Positions 1 through 7,108 are shown, counted from the stretch's first letter. The stretch is DNA of 10,845 nt from Candidatus Latescibacterota bacterium (GCA_003529325.1 DPVW01000433.1:3063-13907); one strand, 5' to 3'. Numbers and translations are program-made. Notes: generated by a model not told the origin, from the letters alone.

Positions 1-105
1 GGGTTACACCTCTATAACTTGTTGTTTTTACTGGTATCAGTGTCTGCTTGACATGCAGGAGGTCGGTGCATGGTTTCAATTCCAGTATCGCCCACCGTTA
101 TAATG

Positions 106-150
106 AAAAGGGTCCCCAGGCTTTGCGCTTGGGGACCCTTTTCTTTTTTT
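106..150 (+). terminator. Rho-independent terminator, largely bidirectional
   Basis: A long stem pairs AAAAGGGTCCCCA (106-118) with the T-rich complement ending at 142, closing over a short loop near 122-126 with one G-T pair. The plus strand continues into a TTTTCTTTTTTT tract, so it terminates a plus-strand gene that lies left of the window. Because the stem is flanked by four A on the left, the minus strand also ends in TTTT and could terminate the decayed lipoprotein gene at 150-568. No gene is visible in bases 1-105. Confidence 0.9.
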
Positions 151-568
151 GATTCGCTGTGCTCCTGCGGAGCAAACTTCCGAATCCTCCGGTTGCCCAC
201 ATCGGCCACGTACGTCCCGTGTTCTCACATCCGAGACCTCGGCGTCATGACCACAGACACCCGGTACTCGTAGGAGACACGGGCCGCAAGGGATGAGTCA
301 ACGGAATGCGGTCTGCTCCACCGCCGACAGCACCGCCGGGTGTCCACACTCTTCCGGTCCAGCACATTTCGCAGCACTTGGTACGCGGAGAAGACCATTG
401 CCCCATCGTACCGCGTCCAGATCAGGTCGCCGTCCCCGCCGTGTCGTCGAGCGCCACCGTCAGCGTCACGGCCGGCGTCAACTCGGGGTCGAGGGGATTC
501 TCTCGCTTGGCCTCGTGGCTGCAACCCACCAGGACCAGCAGGGCGATGATGATTCGGATGGATTTCAT
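150..568 (-). pseudogene. Decayed lipoprotein gene with fn3 domain and NHL-repeat remnant
   Basis: The ATG at 568-566 opens a 48-codon frame that reads as a lipoprotein signal peptide (MKSIRIIIALLVLVGC, lipobox LVGC with Cys16), then ENPLDPE, and stops at TGA 424-422. The protein continues in a second frame with LIWTRYDGAMVFSAYQVLRN (425-366), in a third with GPEECGHPAVLSAVEQTAFR (360-301), and back in the second with SLAARVSYEYRVSVV (about 293-249). Joined, these read as one fibronectin type III domain. Further on, TYVADVGNRRIRKF (215-174) resembles one NHL beta-propeller repeat, again after a frame break. At least four frame changes in about 400 bases, each leaving domain-like peptide, indicate a decayed gene rather than a random open frame. 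An intact version would have been anchored to a membrane facing the periplasm. I see no convincing ribosome-binding site at 568. Clustered indel errors in the assembly are the alternative; the flanking genes are intact, which argues against it. Confidence 0.72.
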
Positions 569-665
569 CAGTTGAAGTAGACGTAAGGGCCGTGCCAGCC
601 GGGCAGAATCCTGAAAGGTGTTGCTGTGTATGAAGTTAAGCCTGATGGGGTAAGTTTACGAAAAA

Positions 666-695
666 CTGGACTGGAGGGCAGACCAGTCCGGAAAA
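666..695 (-). terminator. Stem-loop with minus-strand T tract (terminator or leader hairpin)
   Basis: CTGGACTGG (666-674) pairs with CCAGTCCGG (683-691) with one G-T pair, leaving an eight-base loop. Read on the minus strand the stem is followed by TTTTT (665-661), the form of an intrinsic terminator. No minus-strand gene ends just before it; the next minus-strand gene is the broken lipoprotein starting at 568. It could therefore be a leader attenuator of that gene or a block to antisense transcription coming from the aminotransferase gene. The rest of 569-838 holds no gene or site I can support. Confidence 0.45.
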
Positions 696-838
696 CAGGA
701 GGGCGACGCAGAAAGAATGCGACGACCAGTGAGTCGGTATGACGCATCGAGAGGCACCTTGGTCAGGTTGGTAACGTTATTTCCTGGTTTGTGCATCGTT
801 CAAACATGGACCGGGCCCAGATGCCCAACGCCGCCCGG

Positions 839-867
839 TTGCCTACCGGCAGAACATCGGCTACAAT
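839..867 (+). promoter_or_regulatory. Sigma-70-type promoter of the aminotransferase gene
   Basis: TTGCCT (839-844) and TACAAT (862-867) are separated by exactly 17 bases, matching four and five of six consensus positions. Transcription would begin near 874, giving a leader of about 20 bases that holds a purine-rich AAAGGGG before the ATG at 894. This placement supports the Tat-signal start at 894 over the longer open frame that begins at 717. Confidence 0.6.
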
Positions 868-893
868 CGAAGGCAGAAAGGGGTTCTTATCTG

Positions 894-2192
894 ATGCAGA
901 GACGTTCATTCGTCAAGGGACTGGCAGCGGCTACGGCTGCAGTCCAGATGTGGCCCGAAATGGCTCAAGGTGTGAATAATCGGTTGTCGACGCTACGCAC
1001 AGATTTGGACGCCCTCCTTGGGGAAGCCGATCTGTGGCGTCGTGTCCGTATTGAATTTCAGCTCAACCCGGGATTGGTGCACTTCAACACCGGTAGTGTC
1101 GGCGCTGCACCTCGTGTCGTCACCGACACCGTGTCACAGTATCTCAGCCAGCTCGAGGGCAATCCGAATCACAATGTCTGGGGTCCCATCGGCAACCTGG
1201 CCGAAGAGGTGCGCACCCGCGCAGCCGAATTTCTAGGTGCCGATGTCAGTGAGGTCGCAATCACGCGCAACACGACGGAAGGCATGAATCAGATCGCTAC
1301 AGGTATCGACCTGGACGCTGGCGATGAAGTGCTGACGACGAGTCACGAACACGGCGGTGGTGTCTGTTGTTGGGAGCACCTGCAGAAACACCGTGGCGTG
1401 CAGGTCAATTACATGAAGATGCCGAACCCGGTACAGAACAAGGAACAGTTTCTCCAACTTCTCGAACAACACCTCACACCACGCACACGCGTGGTCAGTC
1501 TGATGCATGTCGATACGATCACCGGCATGGTCTACCCCTTGGCGGATGTCGCGAAAATCACGCGACCGCGCGGTATTTTGCTGGTCTGCGATGGTGCGCA
1601 CGCGCCGGGTATGCTGCACATGAATCTGAAATTGTTGGGTGTCGACGCCTTCGCATCCAGCAGCCACAAATGGATGCTCGCACCCAAAGGCAGCGGTCTG
1701 CTCTACATCCGGCGCGAGGTCCAGGATCGCATACACCCTATCAGCCTGTATTCCGGATTTTCCGCCTATTCCGCCTCCATGGGCACTCGTAATGTCGCCC
1801 ACATCATCGGTCACGGCGTCGCCATGGACTTCCACAACACCCTTGGTCGTGCCAACGTCGAAGCCCGCTGTCGTCAGCTCAGCAACCGGTTACGCAGTCA
1901 CTTGCTGCAATTCCCACGGCTGCGCCTGCTGACACCCATGCAGGTGGAATTGTCCAGCGGCATCGTCACCTTTGCCGTAGACGGCATGCCGAGAGCTGAA
2001 ATCGCCAGCCAGCTGTTCGCCAAGCACAGCATGATCGTCAAGAATGCGCAGGGTACCTACGCATTTGCCACAAACCCCGTTGACAAAGCGAAGAAGCAAG
2101 ACTACAACTGCCTGCGATTCTCGACGCACATCTACAACAGCGAGGCCGAAGTCGATCGTCTGGCAAGCCACATCGAGGACATCCTGGCCTAA
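894..2192 (+). CDS. Tat-exported class V aminotransferase-fold protein (isopenicillin-N epimerase-like)
   Basis: A 432-residue PLP-dependent enzyme of the aminotransferase class V (cysteine desulfurase / isopenicillin N epimerase) type. The open frame extends upstream to 717, but the ATG at 894 begins MQRRSFVKG, a twin-arginine motif (RRSFVK, residues 3-8) followed by an Ala-rich hydrophobic stretch to about residue 20, and a promoter lies just before it. Catalytic features: TRNTTEGMN (124-132) as the phosphate-binding loop, SHEHGG (150-155), VCDGAHAPG (231-239) with Asp233 to hold the pyridine nitrogen, SSHKW (257-261) with Lys259 as the Schiff-base lysine, and Arg408 in RFSTHIYN near the C-terminus. 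Family members act as epimerases, desulfurases or lyases; the substrate cannot be told from sequence. Tat export would suit an enzyme folded with its cofactor before reaching the periplasm. It stands alone, with a frameshifted small gene directly downstream. Fold is certain, location likely, reaction unknown. Confidence 0.88.
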   Translation: MQRRSFVKGLAAATAAVQMWPEMAQGVNNRLSTLRTDLDALLGEADLWRRVRIEFQLNPGLVHFNTGSVGAAPRVVTDTVSQYLSQLEGNPNHNVWGPIGNLAEEVRTRAAEFLGADVSEVAITRNTTEGMNQIATGIDLDAGDEVLTTSHEHGGGVCCWEHLQKHRGVQVNYMKMPNPVQNKEQFLQLLEQHLTPRTRVVSLMHVDTITGMVYPLADVAKITRPRGILLVCDGAHAPGMLHMNLKLLGVDAFASSSHKWMLAPKGSGLLYIRREVQDRIHPISLYSGFSAYSASMGTRNVAHIIGHGVAMDFHNTLGRANVEARCRQLSNRLRSHLLQFPRLRLLTPMQVELSSGIVTFAVDGMPRAEIASQLFAKHSMIVKNAQGTYAFATNPVDKAKKQDYNCLRFSTHIYNSEAEVDRLASHIEDILA

Positions 2193-2208
2193 GTATGGAA
2201 GCTCCCTG

Positions 2209-2540
2209 GTGGCCATCCTTGGCGTCGTCATGGCCAAAGCGGATATCACCGTGCGCTTTCGGCTCATGCGAGGACAGGTGCTGCGCGCCGATAACGAAAA
2301 GGAGAAGATCCTCCTCAATCTGCGCGCGATTATAGCGCAGAAGAAGGTCTCCGACGCCAATCGCGCCACCCTCGAGCGGAAGAGAAAACGGTTGGACGGC
2401 AAGCGCCAGCGACTGCACAAGGAGCACGAAATTCTTCCGACTCGGAGCGCCGCGAACTTCAGCGGGAGCAGGCGCGAGGAAAGCTCATCCGCGGGCTTAG
2501 CGGAGCAGCCGACGACGAGGACCACGGCGACGACGACTGA
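2209..2540 (+). pseudogene. Short charged coiled-coil protein, apparently frameshifted
   Basis: I do not recognise this gene. A frame entered at GTG 2209 (preceded by GGAAG at 2197-2201) or ATG 2230 reads a short hydrophobic start (VAILGVVMA), then a Lys/Arg/Glu-rich helical stretch with LRADNEKEKILLNLRAI and LERKRKRLDGKRQRLHKEHE up to about 2430. After that the frame turns into Ser/Thr-rich sequence typical of a shadow frame. A neighbouring frame from about 2442 continues the same style: SERRELQREQARGKLIRG, then an acidic tail DDEDHGDDD and TGA at 2538-2540. One lost base (or two gained) near 2428-2441 would join the halves into a protein of about 110 residues. It may have been a membrane-anchored or cytosolic coiled coil. 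It starts 16 bases after the aminotransferase stop and may share its transcript. A sequencing indel is a real alternative to a true pseudogene. Confidence 0.45.
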
Positions 2541-2562
2541 GTTGCCCGGCGGCCAGGCCCGC

Positions 2563-4269
2563 TCAACCGTTGGTCAGCGACCAGTATCGGCGATCCATCG
2601 AGTATCCCTGTAGTGTGCGCAGCGGCACCACCTGGAAGGGTTCCTCCATGTCCTTCGCCCAGCGCGCCAGATCGTCGCGGTGCCCGAGATGCCGACCCGT
2701 GGCAAACTCGCTGGCGCGGGTGACGCGGGTCTGCCCATCCCAGAAGCAGAACCCATCCGCGCCGGCATCGTAGTACTGCAACGCCCGCAACAGCCGGGCC
2801 CGCGCCGGCATGCGGCGCGGATAGAAATCGACGATGAGTTCGGTGGAGCTGTCGCCCATGGCGTCGCGATAGGTGGCCACGCTCTCGGGTGGCAGTATGC
2901 CCCCGGCGTGGAGGATTACGTGATCGACCAGCCCCAGTCGCGCCCACTCGGCGCCATCGACACACCATGTCGGGCCATTCGGCAAGGGTGGCACCGACAC
3001 GGACAATTCGAGTCGATGTCCCTTTGCATTCCCCACTTCATCCAGCATATGTCGCAAGCCGGCAACAAACTGTGTCAGATACGCCGCACGGTGCGTCCAC
3101 CAGGTGGGATCATCCTCGGGCAATTGACGCGGATCGGCGCCATGGGCGGTGATGAACTCCTCCAGCGTCTTCTCCTCATAGAGGGCGAAGGGGTTGGAGC
3201 GGATGAACATGAAGTGAACACCAGGTACGTCATAGCTTTCCACCACCTCACGTAGCAGGTCGGTGAAATACTGGCGCACCTCATCGTAGGCAAAGCTGTA
3301 GTGGCAGGTCGGTGTGCCATCGGCTGCCACACACAGCTTGTCCTGATTGGCATCGAAGAAGGGCATGTCGTTCGTCGTCAACACGGTGGGCGCTGCACGG
3401 CGGCCGCCAATGCGAAAACTCGGATACAGACCGACCCCCACCTTGTTGGCGTGCTCCAGTGCCAGCGCCAGTGGATCGACGCCCCGTGCAAAGAAGTCCT
3501 GCACACAGCGGGTCACCTCCGGATCACGCGCCATGGGCTGTGCGATGCGGCTCGGATAACAGGCGCCTTCGTTGGAGTAACAGCCCCATAACAGACGATT
3601 CATATCCGTGCCGGCAAACCAGTCGATGGACGCGCGCAGGTCATCATCGGTGGTGCAGCCCTTCTGAAACCAGTTGCCATTGTCGTACATGCCGAATTGT
3701 GTGGCTGGCGCCTCCGTCTCCCCCTCCCCCGCATACCGTGCCCGGTCCTCTTCGCTCGCCGGTCGTAGACGGACCCACGCCAGACAGGCATCGCGATCCT
3801 CCGCTTGTACACCACGTCCGGAGAGTTCGTTGAAGAGTCTTACGCGGTCGATCAGCAGCGCCTCGTCTTGAAGATCAGCCACGCGCCAGAACACCTCGGT
3901 CGCATCCCCCGGGCCAAACTTGTGCCCGAGAAACTCGCCATCCTTTGGCGTCACGACCTCCGGCTCGATCTGGCGATAGAAGTCATCCTGCTGCAACTGC
4001 AGGCGCAGTTGTGAACCACCAGCATGGATGTCGTGCCAGCAGCCGATGTAGATGGAGTACCAGCCCTCCACCGGCAACGGCAGAACCAGTGGCGGCGAAC
4101 ACAGGCGTCCCGCACCATAAACCATGGTGCCAGCAACGGGAGGCAGACCGTCGATGGCCTCGGTCTCATAGTCGAACAACATCCAGGTCCCGGCTTGTCG
4201 CGGTTGGCGGGTCAAAGCCGTGCCAGGCAGACAGACGGAGAGGTCGCTGAGAATGACGTCTTGTGGCAA
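2563..4269 (-). CDS. Glycoside-hydrolase-like TIM-barrel protein with N-terminal beta domain
   Basis: A protein of 568 residues from the TTG at 4269. The open frame reaches 4374, but that start lies 97 bases inside the upstream SDR gene. TTG 4269 sits nine bases past that gene's stop; ATG 4182 is another option. No signal peptide, so probably cytosolic. Residues about 30-170 look like a beta-sandwich (PLVLPLPVEGWYSIYIGCWHD). Residues about 190-540 look like an (alpha/beta)8 barrel: TQFGMYDNGNWF, GVGLYPSFRIGGR, then YDVPGVHFMFIRSNPFALYEE resembling a central strand of GH10-like or DUF187-type putative hydrolases, LELSVSVPP, VDHVILHAGG, ELIVDFYPRR and the closing strand GADGFCFWDG. Candidate acids are the Glu residues after SNPFALY and the Asp of FCFWDG, but I cannot assign catalytic residues. 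Its position after a uronate-dehydrogenase-like gene suggests sugar or sugar-acid metabolism. The fold is fairly well supported, the reaction is not. It converges with the broken coiled-coil gene, with 22 bases between them. Confidence 0.75.
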   Translation of the reverse strand: MPQDVILSDLSVCLPGTALTRQPRQAGTWMLFDYETEAIDGLPPVAGTMVYGAGRLCSPPLVLPLPVEGWYSIYIGCWHDIHAGGSQLRLQLQQDDFYRQIEPEVVTPKDGEFLGHKFGPGDATEVFWRVADLQDEALLIDRVRLFNELSGRGVQAEDRDACLAWVRLRPASEEDRARYAGEGETEAPATQFGMYDNGNWFQKGCTTDDDLRASIDWFAGTDMNRLLWGCYSNEGACYPSRIAQPMARDPEVTRCVQDFFARGVDPLALALEHANKVGVGLYPSFRIGGRRAAPTVLTTNDMPFFDANQDKLCVAADGTPTCHYSFAYDEVRQYFTDLLREVVESYDVPGVHFMFIRSNPFALYEEKTLEEFITAHGADPRQLPEDDPTWWTHRAAYLTQFVAGLRHMLDEVGNAKGHRLELSVSVPPLPNGPTWCVDGAEWARLGLVDHVILHAGGILPPESVATYRDAMGDSSTELIVDFYPRRMPARARLLRALQYYDAGADGFCFWDGQTRVTRASEFATGRHLGHRDDLARWAKDMEEPFQVVPLRTLQGYSMDRRYWSLTNG

Positions 4270-4277
4270 GAGGTGAC

Positions 4278-5102
4278 TCAGCTCTGCTGCAGCCGATTCA
4301 GAGCCTGTTCGGCGCTGTCCTGCGGAACATAACCGAGGACCTGCCGCGCATGATCGATGTCGACCCAGCGCCACTTGTTGTCAGAAACCGCATAGAAGAT
4401 GCCGAACTGCAGACTCTTCGGTGCTTCGAGGGACCTCTCTACGAGTTGTACCACGTCGCGCTGACTGCACCAGATCGCCCCCGATTCAGGCTTGTGCGGG
4501 TGGTCCTCTGCATTCACCCAACCGATACGCAAACAGATCGTGGAGAGGCCATTGATGTCGGCGTTGTAACGCGCCAACCCTTCGCCCCAGATCTTCGTCG
4601 CCGCGTAGTGCCCGGTAGGCCGGACCGCCGATTCATGGGTGACGATGGCGATGTCCTCCGGGACCAAGCCGTCGAATCTTCCTTCAGACAGAGCTTTGTA
4701 AGGCTCCTCCTCCCGATACCCCCAGGAGACCATGATGGAGCTCGCAGACACGACGCGCTCGACCCCCGTACTCAAGGCGGCTTCAAAGATGTTGCGAGTT
4801 CCGATGATATTGCTCTGCAACAGACTCTCCCAACTGGCGTCGGGACGAGGGTCAGCGGCCATGTGCACCACCAAATCCATGCCATCGCAGGCGCGCTCTA
4901 CACTGTCAAGATCGGCCATGTCCGCTAGGAAAAATCGGTCCGCGGGAATGTCGAGACGCTCGGCAGTCGCCCGCTCGGAAGGCTCCGCACGGCGGGCGAT
5001 CCCATAGACCTCGTAGCAATCGGGTACGGAAGAGAGACGACGATAGATGGCGCCGGCGATAAGACCGTATACACCTGTGACAAGCACTCGTTTTGGGGTC
5101 AT
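4278..5102 (-). CDS. NAD-dependent epimerase/dehydratase family (extended SDR), uronate-dehydrogenase-like
   Basis: A 274-residue Rossmann-fold oxidoreductase. The N-terminal dinucleotide site is VLVTGVYGLIAG (residues 6-17, TGxxGxxG). Next come FLADMADLDSV (58-68), which usually places an Asp near the adenine, DLVVHMAA (76-83), and the NIIGTRNIFEAA helix (98-109). The catalytic set is Ser121/Ser122 in VVSASSIMV plus Tyr166 and Lys170 in HYAATK (YxxxK). The length (short for sugar-nucleotide epimerases), the RPTGHYAATKIWGEGLARY segment, the CLRIGW strand, RDVVQLVERSLEAP and the ending LGYVPQDSAE follow the pattern of uronate dehydrogenases, which oxidise glucuronate or galacturonate to aldarolactones with NAD. 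Other small sugar-acid or polyol SDRs remain possible, so no symbol is given. The gene begins 31 bases after hpt, and the barrel protein follows almost at once, suggesting co-transcription. The ribosome-binding site before the ATG is weak. Confidence 0.85.
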   Translation of the reverse strand: MTPKRVLVTGVYGLIAGAIYRRLSSVPDCYEVYGIARRAEPSERATAERLDIPADRFFLADMADLDSVERACDGMDLVVHMAADPRPDASWESLLQSNIIGTRNIFEAALSTGVERVVSASSIMVSWGYREEEPYKALSEGRFDGLVPEDIAIVTHESAVRPTGHYAATKIWGEGLARYNADINGLSTICLRIGWVNAEDHPHKPESGAIWCSQRDVVQLVERSLEAPKSLQFGIFYAVSDNKWRWVDIDHARQVLGYVPQDSAEQALNRLQQS

Positions 5103-5133
5103 GGCCAGAAGATAACCGACTCGTGAATCTCCC

Positions 5134-5667
5134 TCAAGCGGCTGGTGAGTCGATTACGGCGATATGACGAAATCCACGGAATCGACCGTCGAGATCCATG
5201 CCATAACCGACGACGAAGAGATCGTCGATTTCGAAACCACGGTAGTCGATGGGTACCTCAACCTGCCTCCGCGCAAATTTATCGAGCAAGGTGCAGGTGC
5301 TGACCCGTGCTGGCTTCAGTTGATTCACATACTCCAGGACCGCCGCCAGGGTTCGGCCCGTATCGACGATCCCATCGACGACGAGCACGTGGCGGCCGGT
5401 GACAGAAAGGGTAAGGGGCCGCGTCAACTCGACAGCCCCTGTCGACTCGGTACCGCGATAGGAAGTGGCATCGACGAAGTCGTAAAAGACCTGATGCGTC
5501 ATGGCCTCAGGCAGACAACGCAGCAGCTCCATCATGAAAGGTGCCGCGCCATTCAGAATGCCGATCACTACGGGCGCAGTACCGGTGAAGTCATCCGCTA
5601 TCTCGGCGGCGAGTTGCTCGACACGGCGGCTGACATCAGCGGCTTGGATCAGGACTCGAAGGGTCAA
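5134..5667 (-). CDS. hpt: Hypoxanthine phosphoribosyltransferase
   Basis: A 177-residue type I phosphoribosyltransferase that salvages hypoxanthine (and often guanine) with PRPP to make IMP or GMP in the cytoplasm. The PRPP-binding loop is VLVVDGIVDTGRT (residues 94-106), preceded by the flexible-loop region DATSYRGTESTG (66-77) and the GILNGAAPFMMELLR segment (36-50) that helps bind pyrophosphate. FVVGYGMD (151-158) and the following Arg-rich stretch form the purine pocket. The usual acidic pair before the loop is Asp-Gly here rather than Glu-Asp, and the common RNLP is replaced by RGFRH; both are mild departures. The start is TTG at 5667, since no nearer ATG keeps the conserved N-terminus. 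AGGTAG a few bases upstream may be the ribosome-binding site. It lies downstream of the recA terminator and 31 bases before the SDR gene, probably leading that transcript. Confidence 0.93.
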   Translation of the reverse strand: MTLRVLIQAADVSRRVEQLAAEIADDFTGTAPVVIGILNGAAPFMMELLRCLPEAMTHQVFYDFVDATSYRGTESTGAVELTRPLTLSVTGRHVLVVDGIVDTGRTLAAVLEYVNQLKPARVSTCTLLDKFARRQVEVPIDYRGFEIDDLFVVGYGMDLDGRFRGFRHIAVIDSPAA

Positions 5668-5707
5668 AGATTGCTACCTGGTCTGGGCGGTTGAGCGGGT
5701 GAAATAA

Positions 5708-5743
5708 CGAAAAGGGCTGTCCTGAGGCGAGGGCAGCCCTTTC
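5708..5743 (-). terminator. Rho-independent terminator downstream of recA
   Basis: A 12-bp stem pairs AAAGGGCTGTCC (5711-5722) with GGGCAGCCCTTT (5731-5742), with one G-T pair and an eight-base loop. On the minus strand it is followed by TTTTCGTTATTTC, so it ends recA transcription about 145 bases beyond the stop codon and 41 bases before the hpt start. Confidence 0.85.
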
Positions 5744-5758
5744 GTCGAGGACGAGTAT

Positions 5759-5802
5759 GGGGTGGCTGGGGGTGGAGGAGGCAGTGGGGGTAGGGAGTGG
5801 GG
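5759..5802 (+). other. G-rich tract with possible G-quadruplex
   Basis: Five G runs lie close together on the plus strand: GGGG (5759-5762), GGGGG (5768-5772), GGGGG (5786-5790), GGG (5793-5795) and GGGG (5799-5802), with further GG pairs between. One loop is 13 bases, so a three-tier quadruplex would be imperfect. The tract is in the 3' untranslated part of recA, between its stop and terminator, and recA mRNA carries the C-rich complement. Confidence 0.4.
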
Positions 5803-5886
5803 CTAACGACGGAGCGGCCCACGACAGGGCTGGCGGCCACAAGTGAAGGCTGCCGCGGGCCGCTTCCGGGGAGGATCTACATTCTC

Positions 5887-7038
5887 TCAGGCAGCCGCCT
5901 TCTGCCGACCTGTAACGTTCTTGGCCTCGGCTTTTTTGGCGCCGTCGTCATTGGGGGCATCGTCTTTTGGAGGGGGACTGTCTGGATCATCGCCGGAGAC
6001 TTCGATGTCGAGAAGTTTGCGGACCTCATCTTCGATCTGCCCCGCCATGGCCGGATTCTCGCGTAGATAGACCCTCGCGTTCTCTTTGCCCTGTCCCAGA
6101 CGATCACCGCCGTAGGAAAACCAGGTGCCACTCTTGTCGACAACATGATGCAGCACGCCGAGATCGATGAGATCACCCTCACGCGAGATACCTACGTCCT
6201 CACCGCGGAACATGATGTCGAACTCAGCCTCGCGAAATGGCGGTGCCACCTTGTTCTTTACGACCTTGATTCGTGTGCGTCGGCCAATCACCTCGTCACC
6301 ATCTTTGATGCTGCCGATACCTCGGATGTCCAGACGAACCGAAGCATAGAAATTGAGGGCCCGACCTCCCGTGGTAGTCTCAGGGCTGCCGAACATGACA
6401 CCGATCTTCATGCGTAGCTGATTGATGAATACGACCGTGGTTCGTGATTTTTGGATGGAGCCGGTGAGCTTGCGCAATGCCTGCGACATGAGCCGCGCCT
6501 GGAGCCCCATCTGCGAGTCACCCATGTCCCCTTCGAGCTCGGCTCTGGGCACGAGGGCCGCTACGGAATCGATGACGATGATGTCGATGGCCCCGGAACG
6601 AACCAGCGTGTCGGTGATTTCCAACGCTTCCTCACCACAGTCGGGCTGCGACACGAGCAGATTGTCGACATCAACGCCGAGACGGCGGGCGAAGGTGACA
6701 TCGAGAGCGTGCTCGGCATCGACAAAGGCAGCGGTGCCGCCGCGCTTCTGCGCCTGGGCCACGGCGGACAGGGCGCACATGGTTTTGCCTGCTGACTCGG
6801 GTCCAAACATCTCGACGACCCGACCGCGAGGCAGCCCACCGATACCGAGGGCTGCGTCCAGAGACAGACAACCGGTTGGGATGATGTCCACATCGACGAC
6901 GTGGTTCTCGCCCAAGCGCATGATAGCACCCTTTCCGAATTGCTTTTCCACCTGTGCCAGGGCCTGCTCCATGGCCTTTTCTTGGTCCTTGGGGTCAGCG
7001 CTGGGGGAGCGGCTGGGCTGATGTTTGGCAGATACCAT
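5887..7038 (-). CDS. recA: RecA recombinase
   Basis: A 383-residue RecA, the ATPase that forms filaments on single-stranded DNA, drives strand exchange and, where LexA is present, stimulates its self-cleavage. Walker A is GPESAGKT (79-86). [16 protein letters not shown] (98-113) is the MAW-type region with the catalytic Glu in the DAEHALD block, [10 protein letters not shown] (153-162) is Walker B, and loop L2 is [22 protein letters not shown] (204-225), all collinear with known RecA. The C-terminal domain ([20 protein letters not shown] onward) ends in a long acidic then Ala/Lys-rich tail (348-383). Departures from the usual sequence are Ala instead of the second Ser in the P-loop, Met-Cys directly after GKT, and PDCGEE for PDTGEQ. 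The ATG start is supported by AAGGAG (7053-7048) nine bases upstream. The gene has its own promoter region with an inverted repeat and its own terminator. Confidence 0.98.
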   Translation of the reverse strand: MVSAKHQPSRSPSADPKDQEKAMEQALAQVEKQFGKGAIMRLGENHVVDVDIIPTGCLSLDAALGIGGLPRGRVVEMFGPESAGKTMCALSAVAQAQKRGGTAAFVDAEHALDVTFARRLGVDVDNLLVSQPDCGEEALEITDTLVRSGAIDIIVIDSVAALVPRAELEGDMGDSQMGLQARLMSQALRKLTGSIQKSRTTVVFINQLRMKIGVMFGSPETTTGGRALNFYASVRLDIRGIGSIKDGDEVIGRRTRIKVVKNKVAPPFREAEFDIMFRGEDVGISREGDLIDLGVLHHVVDKSGTWFSYGGDRLGQGKENARVYLRENPAMAGQIEDEVRKLLDIEVSGDDPDSPPPKDDAPNDDGAKKAEAKNVTGRQKAAA

Positions 7039-7062
7039 CTTTGAAAGCTCCTTCAGGGGTTG

Positions 7063-7108
7063 ACTATAACCTGCACAAAAGAGTAGGGATTATTTGTGCA
7101 GGTGTCAA
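7063..7108 (-). promoter_or_regulatory. recA promoter region with long inverted repeat (putative operator)
   Basis: On the minus strand TTGACA (7108-7103) and TATAGT (7068-7063) flank an inverted repeat: ACCTGCACAAA (7069-7079, plus strand) and TTTGTGCAGGT (7093-7103), 11-bp arms with a 13-base spacer. TATAGT matches five of six -10 positions and lies 24 bases upstream of the recA ATG, but the bases 17 upstream of it are not -35-like. TTGACA is a perfect -35 but is 34 bases from TATAGT; with normal spacing its -10 would be the poor TACTCT. Either way the repeat sits where a repressor or activator of recA would bind. It is not the proteobacterial, Gram-positive or alphaproteobacterial LexA box in spacing or sequence. 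Confidence 0.6.

Noticed and set aside
99..104. Perfect TATAAT
   Set aside because: No -35 element at proper spacing, and transcription would begin inside the terminator stem.
70..273. Plus-strand ORF with AGGAGG seven bases before its ATG
   Set aside because: It runs straight through the strong terminator stem and T tract, and its residues shadow the lipoprotein remnant on the other strand.
788..795. TTTGTGCA upstream of the aminotransferase, equal to part of the recA palindrome arm
   Set aside because: A single eight-base match without the second arm is expected by chance fairly often in a window this size.
717..893. N-terminal extension of the aminotransferase
   Set aside because: It has no family-like sequence, overlaps the promoter at 839-867, and would bury the Tat motif in the interior.
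1233..1835. Minus-strand ORF of 200 codons opposite the aminotransferase
   Set aside because: Antisense shadow of the PLP domain, rich in His and Asp as expected from reverse reading.
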